Source of the DNA: an uncultured Solobacterium sp.
Lineage (GTDB): Bacteria; Bacillota_I; Bacilli_A; Erysipelotrichales; Erysipelotrichaceae
Direction of reading: 5' to 3'
Length of the DNA: 15,729 nt
NCBI GenBank assembly: GCA_937910655.1
Contig: CALEMV010000280.1
Location: 1 to 15,729 of the forward strand
The translations under genes and the position numbers were made by a program. Positions within the stretch are counted from its first letter, which is position 1, and each line of letters opens with the position of its first letter. The notes beneath the pieces are model-generated. The model had not been told where the DNA came from and ran no database searches. It saw nothing but the letters and a program-made list of their open reading frames with translations. Shown here in pieces: positions 1 through 6,874 of the stretch.

Positions 1-1659
1 ATCGCTGTACTATTATCATTCTTTATGACACTAACAGCTCTTATTGGTTGGGCCAAGACAAAAGTCATCGCTGAAGATGGTCCAAAACAAGTCGATACGA
101 CAATCACCAACTTTAGATTCATGAACCTATCTAGAACAAATGTTGGAGATATCTACTATAGTGATAACTTCTACTTTAATTTAGATTGGGCAGCCAATAC
201 AACTGGAGCAACATTAAAAGCAGGTGACTACTTCACAATCGATCTACCTGATACAGTTATGTTCTCAGCAGACTCAAGTCCTGTCGACTTTGACCTCTAT
301 GACCAGGATGGATCAGGAGCAGTAATCGCAAGAGCACATATTACTCCAGGTACGACTGGCGCAACCGCAAAAGTAGTATTCACTGACTGGGTTGATAATC
401 GCTACAATGTTAATGGTAATATTCAACTATCTGCTAGATTTGATTTAACAAGAGTTCCTATTAATCAATCTAGTTCATTCACGATTACTGTTAATGCGGG
501 ACAGCCTAATACATCATCTTCAACTGGTTCCGTCAATGTTGATGGACCACAGATTTTAAATAATGAAACGTTACATAAATTTGCTTGGTATGATACAACC
601 AACCCAAATATCGCAAACTGGGAAATTCGCATCAACCATAGACAAGCAATATTACCAAATGCAATTATCCACGATACTATCGTTGGTTCTAACGAAAGAA
701 TTTTACCAAATACAATTCGCTTATTTACAGTTCAGATGGATCAATATGGTAATGATATTGCCGGAACATCAACACCTGTCAATTTAGCAGGAAAACTAAC
801 AATGTCTGATAACGACCAAACATTTACAATTAATGTTGGAAATATCAATGGGGAACAGTATCGTCTCACATATCAATCTACATATACAGAAGGTACAGAC
901 TTAAATAACACCCTCACACTAACATCTAATGGTCAAACTTATGATTTTGATGCACACTTCACAAGAGCTTACTCTGGAGGCTCTGGTTCAGGTGACCTCG
1001 CACACAAAATCAAGTTAACAAAAGTTGATGAAGACGATAACTCAATCACTTTAGCTAACGCAGTATTTACAGTCACACAACCAGATGGTACAACATTTAA
1101 TCTAACAACAGGCGCAGATGGTACAGTTACTTCCGAAGCTTTAGTACAAGGTACCTATAAAGTCAAAGAGACAACCGCTCCTGCTGGCTATGAATTAAAT
1201 AACACAGAGTACACATTACAAGTAACAGCTACAGATGGTGCGTTACAAACCATCTCCGATAAACCAATCCGAACAAATATCTCTGTCACAAAGACATGGG
1301 TAGGTCTAAAGGCTGGTCCTATCACGGTTCACTTATTCGCAAACGGAACAGATACAGGTACAACTCTAACATTAGATGATACAAATAACTGGACAGCTAG
1401 TTTCACTAATGTACGTAAGTACGATCAAAGCGGTACAGAGATCCAATACACGATTAGTGAAGATACTGTTAATGGTTATGACGCCACAATCACCGGCAAT
1501 CAAACAACAGGCTTCACCATCACAAACACAGAGCGACCACAGAATCCTACTACACCAAAGACAAGCGATTCTACAAATATCTATCTCTACATTGGAATGA
1601 TGTTCGTTGGCATTATCGCTAGCGGTTACCTCTTCTCAAAGAGAAAATCATATAGATAG
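1..1659 (+). CDS. LPXTG-like cell-wall-anchored surface adhesin with SpaA and Cna_B domains (5' end outside window)
   Basis: The reading frame is open from base 1, so the true start lies upstream of the window. The first residues (IAVLLSFFMTLTALIGWAKTKVIAEDG region) look like the end of a signal peptide. Numbering from the Met at base 25: residues about 20-315 are two beta-rich segments resembling collagen-binding/Ig-like adhesin N domains, followed by a GGSGSG linker at 318-323. Residues about 328-412 form a SpaA-like domain with likely isopeptide residues Lys333 and Glu382 (KETTAPAGYE). Residues about 415-503 form a Cna_B domain with VTKTW (Lys423), ISED..NGYD (Glu479) and TITNTE (Asn501). 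The C-terminus has TPKTSD (510-515), a hydrophobic segment (about 518-536) and the basic tail SKRKSYR, the layout of a sortase signal, but the motif departs from LPXTG. It is probably an adhesin displayed on the wall; the ligand is unknown. The isopeptide residue assignments are inferred from family pattern. Confidence 0.9.
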   Translation: MAVLLSFFMTLTALIGWAKTKVIAEDGPKQVDTTITNFRFMNLSRTNVGDIYYSDNFYFNLDWAANTTGATLKAGDYFTIDLPDTVMFSADSSPVDFDLYDQDGSGAVIARAHITPGTTGATAKVVFTDWVDNRYNVNGNIQLSARFDLTRVPINQSSSFTITVNAGQPNTSSSTGSVNVDGPQILNNETLHKFAWYDTTNPNIANWEIRINHRQAILPNAIIHDTIVGSNERILPNTIRLFTVQMDQYGNDIAGTSTPVNLAGKLTMSDNDQTFTINVGNINGEQYRLTYQSTYTEGTDLNNTLTLTSNGQTYDFDAHFTRAYSGGSGSGDLAHKIKLTKVDEDDNSITLANAVFTVTQPDGTTFNLTTGADGTVTSEALVQGTYKVKETTAPAGYELNNTEYTLQVTATDGALQTISDKPIRTNISVTKTWVGLKAGPITVHLFANGTDTGTTLTLDDTNNWTASFTNVRKYDQSGTEIQYTISEDTVNGYDATITGNQTTGFTITNTERPQNPTTPKTSDSTNIYLYIGMMFVGIIASGYLFSKRKSYR

Positions 1660-1662
1660 TTT

Positions 1663-1691
1663 AAAAGCCATTGCAATACACAATGGCTTTT
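1663..1691. terminator. Bidirectional intrinsic terminator after the surface protein gene
   Basis: A perfect 11-bp stem (AAAAGCCATTG at 1663-1673, CAATGGCTTTT at 1681-1691) has a 7-base loop. On the + strand it ends in a T-rich run (TTTTCTTTTG), as expected four bases after the adhesin stop codon. The A-run at its left side also gives T residues on the - strand, so it can act as back-up terminator for the convergent hsp20 gene. Confidence 0.85.
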
Positions 1692-1700
1692 CTTTTGCAC

Positions 1701-1725
1701 AAAAAAACTGGAATTTCTTCCAGTT
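1701..1725 (-). terminator. Intrinsic terminator of hsp20
   Basis: Read on the - strand, AACTGGAA-GAAA-TTCCAGTT (1706-1725) is an 8-bp perfect stem with a 4-base loop followed by seven T residues (1701-1707 on the complement). The first stem arm contains the first two bases of the hsp20 TAA stop codon (1724-1726), so translation ends inside the hairpin. Confidence 0.85.
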
Positions 1726-2143
1726 ATAGAATTTCGATAAATTTCTTTGTTTCTTCTTCTTTCTTCTGTTCTGTTGGTAATTCAATCTTTAAGATACCAT
1801 TATCGAATGAAGCGTGGATATCTGTATCCTTAATTGCATCACCTACATAGAATGTACGGGATGTATTACCACTGAATCTCTCCTGACGTAATACTTTGCC
1901 CTTTTCATCCTTCTCTTCTTCTGTAGATGAACGAGTAGCACTGATTGTTAGATTACCATTGAATAAGCTAATGGATACTTCATCTTTCTTATAACCAGGA
2001 ACTTCTACTTCCAAGATGTACTTTCCGTCTTTCTCACGAACATCTGTCTTTAAAATATTATTTCCTGTGAATACTGGAGCTCTAAACACATCATCAAACA
2101 TATCATTGAATAAATCATTCTTTCTTGTTGTCATATATTTCAT
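1724..2143 (-). CDS. Small heat-shock protein, Hsp20/alpha-crystallin family
   Basis: This 139-residue protein is an ATP-independent holdase chaperone that binds unfolding proteins in the cytoplasm. The alpha-crystallin domain spans about residues 32-128, with KYILEVEVPGYKKDEVSISL and NGNLTISA early and the conserved strand NGILKIELP near the end. The C-terminal IXI motif is present as Ile136-Glu-Ile138, used for oligomer contacts. Length is typical of bacterial Hsp20. The start at 2143 is preceded by AGGAGG (2152-2157) with 8 bases spacing; a second Met four codons in has poorer spacing. It is monocistronic: its own promoter and CIRCE operator lie upstream and its own terminator overlaps the stop codon. 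Control by HrcA is inferred from the operator; hrcA itself is not in the window. Confidence 0.95.
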   Translation of the reverse strand: MKYMTTRKNDLFNDMFDDVFRAPVFTGNNILKTDVREKDGKYILEVEVPGYKKDEVSISLFNGNLTISATRSSTEEEKDEKGKVLRQERFSGNTSRTFYVGDAIKDTDIHASFDNGILKIELPTEQKKEEETKKFIEIL

Positions 2144-2181
2144 ATCATATACCTCCTAAGGTCTTTCACCTTACACATACT

Positions 2182-2209
2182 AATATACTCATATTTCTAG
2201 CACTGTCAA
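2182..2209 (-). promoter_or_regulatory. Sigma-A promoter of hsp20
   Basis: On the - strand a consensus -35 box TTGACA (2204-2209) is followed after 16 bases by TATATT (2182-2187). The -35 box lies across one arm edge and the spacer of the CIRCE element, so HrcA bound there would block RNA polymerase. The predicted leader is about 30 bases and contains the AGGAGG ribosome binding site. Confidence 0.8.
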
Positions 2210-2223
2210 TACATAAGTGCTAA
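2197..2223. promoter_or_regulatory. CIRCE operator (HrcA binding site)
   Basis: CTAGCACTG (2197-2205), a 9-base spacer and AAGTGCTAA (2215-2223) match the CIRCE consensus TTAGCACTC-N9-GAGTGCTAA at 15 of 18 arm positions with the exact spacer length. HrcA repression of class I heat-shock genes through CIRCE is established. Here the site covers the -35 box of hsp20. Confidence 0.88.
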
Positions 2224-2261
2224 TTTTTTTATATATTTTTATAGAATTATATTTACAATAT

Positions 2262-2290
2262 AAAAAAAGCCTTTATTTGAAGGCTTTTTA
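2262..2290 (-). terminator. Intrinsic terminator of the small membrane protein gene
   Basis: AAAAAGCCTT (2264-2273) and AAGGCTTTTT (2280-2289) form a 10-bp stem with a 6-base loop. Read on the - strand it ends in a run of seven T. It lies about 30 bases beyond the stop of the gene at 2321-2677 and separates that gene from the hsp20 promoter. Confidence 0.85.
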
Positions 2291-2320
2291 TTATTATCAC
2301 AATAACTAAATGATTGCTAA

Positions 2321-2677
2321 TTAATTTCCGTATTTATATAGAATAAAGGATTCATCATCCGATTGTAGGTGGATATCTTTCCCTTCTATCGTATATCGAT
2401 AGACTTTCGTTTCATCATTCATTGTCATCTCAAGTTGGTTACCGTGGTTCTTCCAGTGAAAGGCAATCTTTGTAAGATCATCATAATAAACACCTGAATA
2501 ATCTGGATTAAACTGGATAGTAATATCATCTTCATAATCCGGAAACCAAACCCCTACAAAATCATATTTTCTTGTCTCTTGATAAAAGAAGTTCAGAACA
2601 AACAACAATACTAGTATTGGTATTCCATTCTTTAATATCTTCACTATCAAATTTTTCTGTTTCTTTGATAATTCCAT
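2321..2677 (-). CDS. Small membrane-anchored protein of unknown function, DUF5640-like extracytoplasmic domain
   Basis: The 118-residue protein has a lysine-rich cytoplasmic N-terminus, one hydrophobic segment at about residues 13-31 (ILKNGIPILVLLFVLNFFY region) without a lipobox or clear signal peptidase site, then an outward-facing acidic beta domain. The pattern VGVWFPDYEDDITIQFNPDYSGVYYDD...FHWKNHGNQLEMT resembles the small 'GTW...L.F..DG.G.Y...W....L' repeats of DUF5640-like or lipocalin-like membrane-tethered proteins common in Firmicutes. I do not recognise a specific function. The start is supported by GGAG seven bases upstream. It has its own promoter (2696-2723) and terminator (2262-2290), so it is monocistronic. 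The domain name is a judgement from pattern, not a search. Confidence 0.75.
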   Translation of the reverse strand: MELSKKQKNLIVKILKNGIPILVLLFVLNFFYQETRKYDFVGVWFPDYEDDITIQFNPDYSGVYYDDLTKIAFHWKNHGNQLEMTMNDETKVYRYTIEGKDIHLQSDDESFILYKYGN

Positions 2678-2695
2678 TATATTTCTCCATATCTA

Positions 2696-2723
2696 ATCAT
2701 ATACCTTTCAAAAAATAATACAA
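2696..2723 (-). promoter_or_regulatory. Probable sigma-A promoter of the small membrane protein gene
   Basis: TTGTAT (2718-2723) and TATGAT (2696-2701) are spaced by 16 bases on the - strand, about 20 bases before the start codon at 2677. It sits just after the terminator of the phosphatase gene, which supports an independent transcript. Confidence 0.6.
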
Positions 2724-2735
2724 AACAACATATAG

Positions 2736-2757
2736 AAAACGGCAGATATTTCTGCCG
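2736..2757 (-). terminator. Probable intrinsic terminator of the pfl-phosphatase operon
   Basis: CGGCAGA (2740-2746) and TCTGCCG (2751-2757) form a 7-bp GC-rich stem with a 4-base loop. On the - strand it is followed by only TTTTC, so the T-run is short. It begins two bases after the phosphatase stop codon. Confidence 0.7.
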
Positions 2758-2758
2758 C

Positions 2759-3526
2759 TTATTCTGTGTATAAGTCTCTTAGTCTTTGTAATGCGTCTTT
2801 ATCAAGATTGTATTCTTTTTCAAAGTATTCATCATAGTTTTCATACTTCTCTTTAATACGCTTGAGCGAATAATCAGCGTTGGTATATGTCACTCCCTCG
2901 TACGCCAGTAACATACCCGCAAGTTCCCCATCTAATTTTGTCAGTGGGAAATCCTTCTTGAAACGTTCGATATATTCCTTGCGGTATTCATTTGTTAACA
3001 TGTAGTCATACATCGCTGTCTCTTCGTCTACACCAAGTGCTAGTAGAATTAAGATTGCCGCAATTCCTGTACGATCTTTTCCTGCGGAACAATGGAATAA
3101 GATTGGCACATTGCCTGCCACAATATCTTCAAACATTCTCTTATATGCATAAGAGAACGGTAAGTTACCATACACCTTATGTGTAAATTCATCATTGCAT
3201 TCTTTGGAATAGACATTTTCTGCGATGAGTGCAGCTGGCGAAAAATTTACTTCTGTTCCATCAGCACGTGATGCAGCGGATGAATGAATATATTCGGCAC
3301 CTTGTAGCTCTGGATCTGGTGCATCCTTCACTTCTTCCTTTGAACGTAAATCATAAATCTTCTTAATATTTAAAGAATTCAAAATTTCAAGTTCTGCTTG
3401 ATCAAAGTCCATTAAGCGACTGCTACGAAAGAAATACCCTTTCTTAACATGTTTACCATTTTGAGTCTTATAACCACCTAGATCGCGTAAATTTCTTTTC
3501 TTTTCAATGCCGAGAATATCACTCAT
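2759..3526 (-). CDS. Tyrosine-protein phosphatase (PTP/DSP fold, COG2365-like)
   Basis: The 255-residue cytoplasmic protein has the CX5R phosphatase signature HCSAGKDRTG at residues 145-154, with nucleophile Cys146 and phosphate-binding Arg152. The N-terminal NLRDLGGY..NGKHVKKGYFFRSSRL (about 12-38) and YDLRS (58-62) are typical of the LipA/PtpB-like branch of bacterial tyrosine/phosphoinositide phosphatases. The Lys-Asp inside the loop (GKDR) is a feature of this branch, some members of which also act on lipids. The start codon overlaps the pflA stop by four bases (ATGA, 3523-3526), and a GGGGG ribosome binding site lies in the end of pflA, so the two are translationally coupled. The link to pyruvate formate-lyase is by position only; the substrate is unknown. 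Confidence 0.9.
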   Translation of the reverse strand: MSDILGIEKKRNLRDLGGYKTQNGKHVKKGYFFRSSRLMDFDQAELEILNSLNIKKIYDLRSKEEVKDAPDPELQGAEYIHSSAASRADGTEVNFSPAALIAENVYSKECNDEFTHKVYGNLPFSYAYKRMFEDIVAGNVPILFHCSAGKDRTGIAAILILLALGVDEETAMYDYMLTNEYRKEYIERFKKDFPLTKLDGELAGMLLAYEGVTYTNADYSLKRIKEKYENYDEYFEKEYNLDKDALQRLRDLYTE

Positions 3527-4251
3527 TTCTTCACCCCCAAAATCCTTTCTGCAGTTTCAATCTGTTCTTTTGTAGGTTGCGGTGTATCCATTAGAGGATA
3601 ACTGATTCCCATCTTTTCGTATTTCGAGATACCCAATACATGATATGGTAACACTTCTACTCTTTCAACAGAATCTAACGTATCGATAAATTCTCTGAGT
3701 TTCTTTAAATCCTCTTCATTTGCGGTAATACCTGGAACCAGAACATGTCGAATCCACATTGGAATATGATGATCGGAAAGATACTTCGCACACTCTAGAA
3801 TATTTTCGTTGGATGCGCCTGTTAGATATCGATGCACTTTATCATCAATCTCTTTTAAGTCGAAGAGTACCAAGTCTGTTACTTTCATTAAACGTTCAAA
3901 CTTTGAGAAAAATGGCTCTTCATATGTAAATGGATTGCCCGCTGTATCTAAAGTGCAGTGGATACCATGCTTATGTGCTAGTTCAAATAATTCAATCATG
4001 AAATCTATTTGTAATAAAGCTTCTCCACCAGATACAGTGATTCCACCACCGTTGACCCAGTAGTTTTTATAGCGTAACGCCTTCTGTAATACTTCTTCTG
4101 CGGTATAGAGTTCTCCTCCAGCCATCTCCCAAGTATCTGGATTATGGCAATATTTACAACGCATATTGCAGCCTTTTAAAAATATGATAAATCGTACTCC
4201 AGGTCCATCAACTGCTCCGAAGGTTTCAAATGAATGTATGCGTCCTTTCAT
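3523..4251 (-). CDS. pflA: Pyruvate formate-lyase activating enzyme (radical SAM)
   Basis: The 242-residue glycyl-radical activase uses S-adenosylmethionine and a [4Fe-4S] cluster to abstract hydrogen from the pflB glycine. The radical SAM motif CNMRCKYC is at residues 28-35 (Cys28, Cys32, Cys35), preceded by the PflA-typical SFETFGAVDGPGVRF. The SAM-binding GGE motif occurs in ITVSGGEALL (71-80). Length matches the usual 240-260 residues. The start is supported by AAAGGAG (4259-4265) with 7-base spacing. It lies just downstream of pflB, separated by an intrinsic hairpin that ends only 27 bases before the start codon, so expression probably depends on readthrough from pflB. The enzyme needs iron, which may matter given the regulatory repeat described upstream. 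Confidence 0.97.
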   Translation of the reverse strand: MKGRIHSFETFGAVDGPGVRFIIFLKGCNMRCKYCHNPDTWEMAGGELYTAEEVLQKALRYKNYWVNGGGITVSGGEALLQIDFMIELFELAHKHGIHCTLDTAGNPFTYEEPFFSKFERLMKVTDLVLFDLKEIDDKVHRYLTGASNENILECAKYLSDHHIPMWIRHVLVPGITANEEDLKKLREFIDTLDSVERVEVLPYHVLGISKYEKMGISYPLMDTPQPTKEQIETAERILGVKK

Positions 4252-4277
4252 ATTCTCACTCCTTTATATCTTTTGAT

Positions 4278-4309
4278 AAAAATGACTCTGTAGATAACAG
4301 AGTCATTTT
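4278..4309 (-). terminator. Intrinsic hairpin between pflB and pflA (terminator/attenuator)
   Basis: AAAATGACTCTGT (4279-4291) and ACAGAGTCATTTT (4297-4309) form a perfect 13-bp stem with a 5-base loop. On the - strand the distal arm ends in TTTTT followed by ATC. Only 13 bases separate it from the pflA ribosome binding site, leaving no room for a -35/-10 pair, so it probably sets the pflB:pflA ratio by partial termination. Confidence 0.85.
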
Positions 4310-4342
4310 ACCAAACTATAGTCCTGTTTTACACAAGAACAA

Positions 4343-6595
4343 TTACATATGATCGTGGAATGTTCTTGCGATAACGTCCAACTGTTGTTCTCTTGTTAGA
4401 GAGATAAACTTAACTGCATATCCGGAAACACGGATTGTGAAGTTAGCGTATTCTGGCTTCTCTGGATGTTCCATCGCATCAACGAGCTTCTCCTTACCGA
4501 AGACGTTAACGTTGAGGTGGTGAGCACCTTGGTCAAAGTAACCATCTAATACGTTTACAAGGTTGTTAGATCTTTCGACATCGCTATGACCTAATGCATT
4601 AGGATCCATTGTCTGTGTATTAGAGATACCATCTAATGCCCAGTGATATGGAAGTTTTGTTAATGAGTTTAGTGACGCAAGTAATCCATTCTGCTCTGCA
4701 CCATAAGATGGGTTAGCACCTGGAGCTAATGGTGTCCATGCACGACGGCCATCTGGCATATTACCTGTGTACTTACCGTATACAACATTTGATGTGATTG
4801 TCAAAATTGAAGTTGTAGCTTCTGAGTTACGGTATGTGTGGTGCTTCTTGATCATTGTGATGAATGTCTTCAATAACCATACACCGATTTCATCTGCACG
4901 GTCATCATCATTACCATACTTAGGGAAGTCTCCCTCAATCTCATAGTCAACAACCAATCCATTTTCATCACGAACTGTCTTAACCTTTGCATACTTGATT
5001 GCGGATAGTGAGTCAATAACATGGCTGAATCCAGCAATACCAGTAGCGAATGTTCTTCTAACATCTGTATCAATTAAAGCCATTTCAGCTGCTTCATAGT
5101 AATACTTATCATGCATGTATTGGATGAGGTTCAAGATGTTTACATATAAACCTGCTAACCAATCCAACATCTGTAGATACTTCGCTTCTACTTCAGCGTA
5201 GTCTAAGTATTCAGAAGTAATTGGACGATATGCTGGTCCAACTTGCTTGAAACTCTTCTCATCTACACCACCATTGATAGCGTATAGAAGTGCTTTTGCA
5301 AGGTTTGCACGAGCACCGAAGAACTGCATTTCCTTACCTGTCTGTGTAGCAGATACGCAGCAGCAGATGCTGTAATCATCTCCCCATTCAGGGCGCATTA
5401 CATCGTCATTTTCATACTGAATAGAACTTGTTGTAACAGAAATCTTAGCCGCATACTTACGGAAGTTTTCTGGTAAACGGGATGAGTACAATACTGTTAA
5501 GTTAGGTTCTGGTGAAGGACCCATATTTTCTAATGTATGTAAGAAACGGAAGTCGTTCTTTGTAACCATAGAGCGACCATCCATACCCATACCTGCAACT
5601 TCTAGTGTTGCCCAAACTGGGTCGCCAGAGAATAATTCATTATATGCAGGAATACGAGCAAACTTAACCATACGGAACTTCATAACGATATGGTCAATTA
5701 ATTCCTGTGCTTCGCTTTCTGTTAATGTACCTGCTTCTAAGTCTCTTTCGATATAAATATCTAAGAATGTAGAAATACGTCCTACAGACATCGCAGCACC
5801 ATTCTGTGTCTTGATAGCTGCTAAGTAACCGAAGTATAACCACTGAACTGCTTCCTTCGCGTTAGATGCTGGAGCGGAAATATCATATCCATATACAGCA
5901 GCCATCTTCTTCATGCCTTCTAATGCACGAATCTGTTCAGATAGTTCTTCTCTTTGACGGATGACATCATCAACCATTGTGCCATCGCCGCAATTTAACT
6001 TATCTTCTTCTTTCCACGCAATCAATTGGTCAACACCGTATAAAGCTACACGACGGTAGTCACCAACGATACGTCCACGGCCATAAGTATCTGGTAAACC
6101 AGTGATAACGTGGCTACTTCTAGCAGCCTTCATCTCTGGTGTATACGCATCAAATACTGCCTGGTTATGTGTCTTGTGATACTCTGTAAAGATCTTATGT
6201 AATTCTGGATTTGGTGTATAGCCATATGTAGATAAAGCTTCTTCTGCCATACGAATACCACCATAAGGCATAAACGCTCTCTTTAAAGGCTTGTCTGTCT
6301 GAAGACCTACAACCTTTTCCAAATCCTTTAAGGATTCATCAATATAGCCAGGGCCATACGCAGTTAAGCCTGATACTACATCAGCCTCTTCATCTAGAAC
6401 GCCACCCTTTGAACGTTCAGCCTTCTGCAATTCCTGTAACTTGCCCCAAAGCTTGTTAGTCGCATCTGTTGCGTCAGCCAAGAAACTCTCATCACCATCA
6501 TATGGTTTGTAGTTTGCTTGGATGAAGTCGCGAACATTGCATTCTTCCTTCCAGTTTCTGCCCTGGAAGCCTTGCCATTTTTCATTATTTAGCAT
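4343..6595 (-). CDS. pflB: Formate C-acetyltransferase (pyruvate formate-lyase)
   Basis: The 750-residue cytoplasmic glycyl radical enzyme converts pyruvate and CoA to acetyl-CoA and formate under anaerobic conditions. The catalytic cysteine pair is in [13 protein letters not shown], with Cys412 and Cys413 aligning to the Cys418-Cys419 pair of the E. coli enzyme; an extra Cys411 precedes them. The glycyl radical site is RVSGYAVKF (Gly725 at residues 722-730), 25 residues from the C-terminus as in the family. Length matches the usual 740-760. The start at 6595 is supported by GGAGGAG (6602-6608). pflA follows after a hairpin. Two possible promoters lie upstream: a weak proximal one at 6661-6688 and the strong one in the regulatory repeat at 6798-6826, the latter giving a leader of about 195 bases. 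Confidence 0.98.
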   Translation of the reverse strand: MLNNEKWQGFQGRNWKEECNVRDFIQANYKPYDGDESFLADATDATNKLWGKLQELQKAERSKGGVLDEEADVVSGLTAYGPGYIDESLKDLEKVVGLQTDKPLKRAFMPYGGIRMAEEALSTYGYTPNPELHKIFTEYHKTHNQAVFDAYTPEMKAARSSHVITGLPDTYGRGRIVGDYRRVALYGVDQLIAWKEEDKLNCGDGTMVDDVIRQREELSEQIRALEGMKKMAAVYGYDISAPASNAKEAVQWLYFGYLAAIKTQNGAAMSVGRISTFLDIYIERDLEAGTLTESEAQELIDHIVMKFRMVKFARIPAYNELFSGDPVWATLEVAGMGMDGRSMVTKNDFRFLHTLENMGPSPEPNLTVLYSSRLPENFRKYAAKISVTTSSIQYENDDVMRPEWGDDYSICCCVSATQTGKEMQFFGARANLAKALLYAINGGVDEKSFKQVGPAYRPITSEYLDYAEVEAKYLQMLDWLAGLYVNILNLIQYMHDKYYYEAAEMALIDTDVRRTFATGIAGFSHVIDSLSAIKYAKVKTVRDENGLVVDYEIEGDFPKYGNDDDRADEIGVWLLKTFITMIKKHHTYRNSEATTSILTITSNVVYGKYTGNMPDGRRAWTPLAPGANPSYGAEQNGLLASLNSLTKLPYHWALDGISNTQTMDPNALGHSDVERSNNLVNVLDGYFDQGAHHLNVNVFGKEKLVDAMEHPEKPEYANFTIRVSGYAVKFISLTREQQLDVIARTFHDHM

Positions 6596-6660
6596 TGTTT
6601 TCTCCTCCGTCTACCTAACGTTTTTCATTTTAAATGAAAGCGGTTTGTACGTCCAATGAT

Positions 6661-6688
6661 ATTATCAGATTATTTTTTTATTTGTGAA
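6661..6688 (-). promoter_or_regulatory. Weak candidate proximal promoter of pflB
   Basis: On the - strand TTCACA (6683-6688) is followed after 16 bases by GATAAT (6661-6666), giving a leader of about 60 bases before the pflB start. The match is moderate and the region is AT-rich, so chance is possible. Confidence 0.3.
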
Positions 6689-6774
6689 TTTCACCCTGTT
6701 TCTGTTTGAAATTCCAACAATGTTAGTCAATAATCCGATTGACATGCAAGCACGTACAGACCATCATTTTCGTG

Positions 6775-6794
6775 GTTAGTTTTAGTAAACTAAC
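6775..6794. promoter_or_regulatory. Palindromic operator over the transcription start, copy 1
   Basis: GTTAGTTT (6775-6782), TAGT, AAACTAAC (6787-6794) is a perfect 8-bp inverted repeat with a 4-base centre. It overlaps the predicted start site (about 6790) of the promoter at 6798-6826, a position expected for a dimeric repressor. In copy 2 the arms are kept and the centre differs. The TTAG...CTAA ends recall DtxR/IdeR-type iron boxes, but the spacing is one base off the 19-base consensus; the regulator is unknown. Confidence 0.6.
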
Positions 6795-6797
6795 TGA

Positions 6798-6826
6798 ATT
6801 ATACGCCCATGTATTTATCCTTGCAA
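6798..6826 (-). promoter_or_regulatory. Strong sigma-A promoter in repeat copy 1
   Basis: TTGCAA (6821-6826) and TATAAT (6798-6803) are spaced by 17 bases on the - strand. The same boxes with the same spacing are kept in copy 2. It reads toward pflB, whose start codon is about 195 bases downstream. No gene lies between. Confidence 0.75.
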
Positions 6827-6831
6827 GAACT

Positions 6832-6849
6832 AAGTTAACAAATTAACAA
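6832..6849. promoter_or_regulatory. Rex-like redox operator, copy 1
   Basis: The - strand reads TTGTTAATTTGTTAACTT, matching the clostridial Rex pattern TTGTTAA-N4-TTAACAA except for the last two bases. It lies five bases upstream of the -35 box. Rex senses NADH/NAD+ and controls pfl genes in some Firmicutes, which fits pflB here. An AT-rich chance palindrome is the alternative; conservation in copy 2 argues against that. Confidence 0.5.
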
Positions 6850-6874
6850 AGGGTCAGACATGATAGTCTAACCC
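6848..6874 (-). terminator. Hairpin at the start of repeat copy 1, probable terminator of the transport operon
   Basis: On the - strand GGGTTAGAC (6866-6874), TATCAT and GTCTGACCC (6851-6859) form a 9-bp stem with one G-T pair, followed by TTTG. The T-run is short, so efficiency may be modest. The equivalent hairpin in copy 2 has different arm bases that still pair. Confidence 0.65.

Larger units (their letters stand above)
6775..6874 (-). repeat. Regulatory direct repeat, copy 1 (facing pflB)
   Basis: This 100-base segment aligns without gaps to 13186-13285 with 81 identities by hand count. Conserved blocks are the operator arms, the -10 with its flank (17 consecutive identical bases at 6796-6812), the -35 with its flank (CTTGCAAGAA) and AAATTAACAAAGGG. 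Most differences fall in the operator centre, between the -10 and -35, and in the hairpin. Both copies have the same orientation and bracket the five-gene transport operon exactly. Confidence 0.9.

Noticed and set aside
2992..3186. Small + strand frame and similar ones at 563-787, 1376-1600, 3809-4063, 7116-7391, 7440-7676 and 9554-9751
   Set aside because: All lie inside well supported genes on the other strand or in another frame, with no ribosome binding site or recognisable protein features.
6684..6694. GTGAATTTCAC as a classic Rex site for pflB
   Set aside because: The half sites are too close: the known pattern needs TTGTGAA and TTCACAA separated by four bases, and here they overlap around one central base.
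6775..6794. Exact DtxR/IdeR iron box
   Set aside because: The TTAG and CTAA ends fit, but the inner GG/CC pairs of the consensus are absent and the spacing is one base short; kept only as a speculation.
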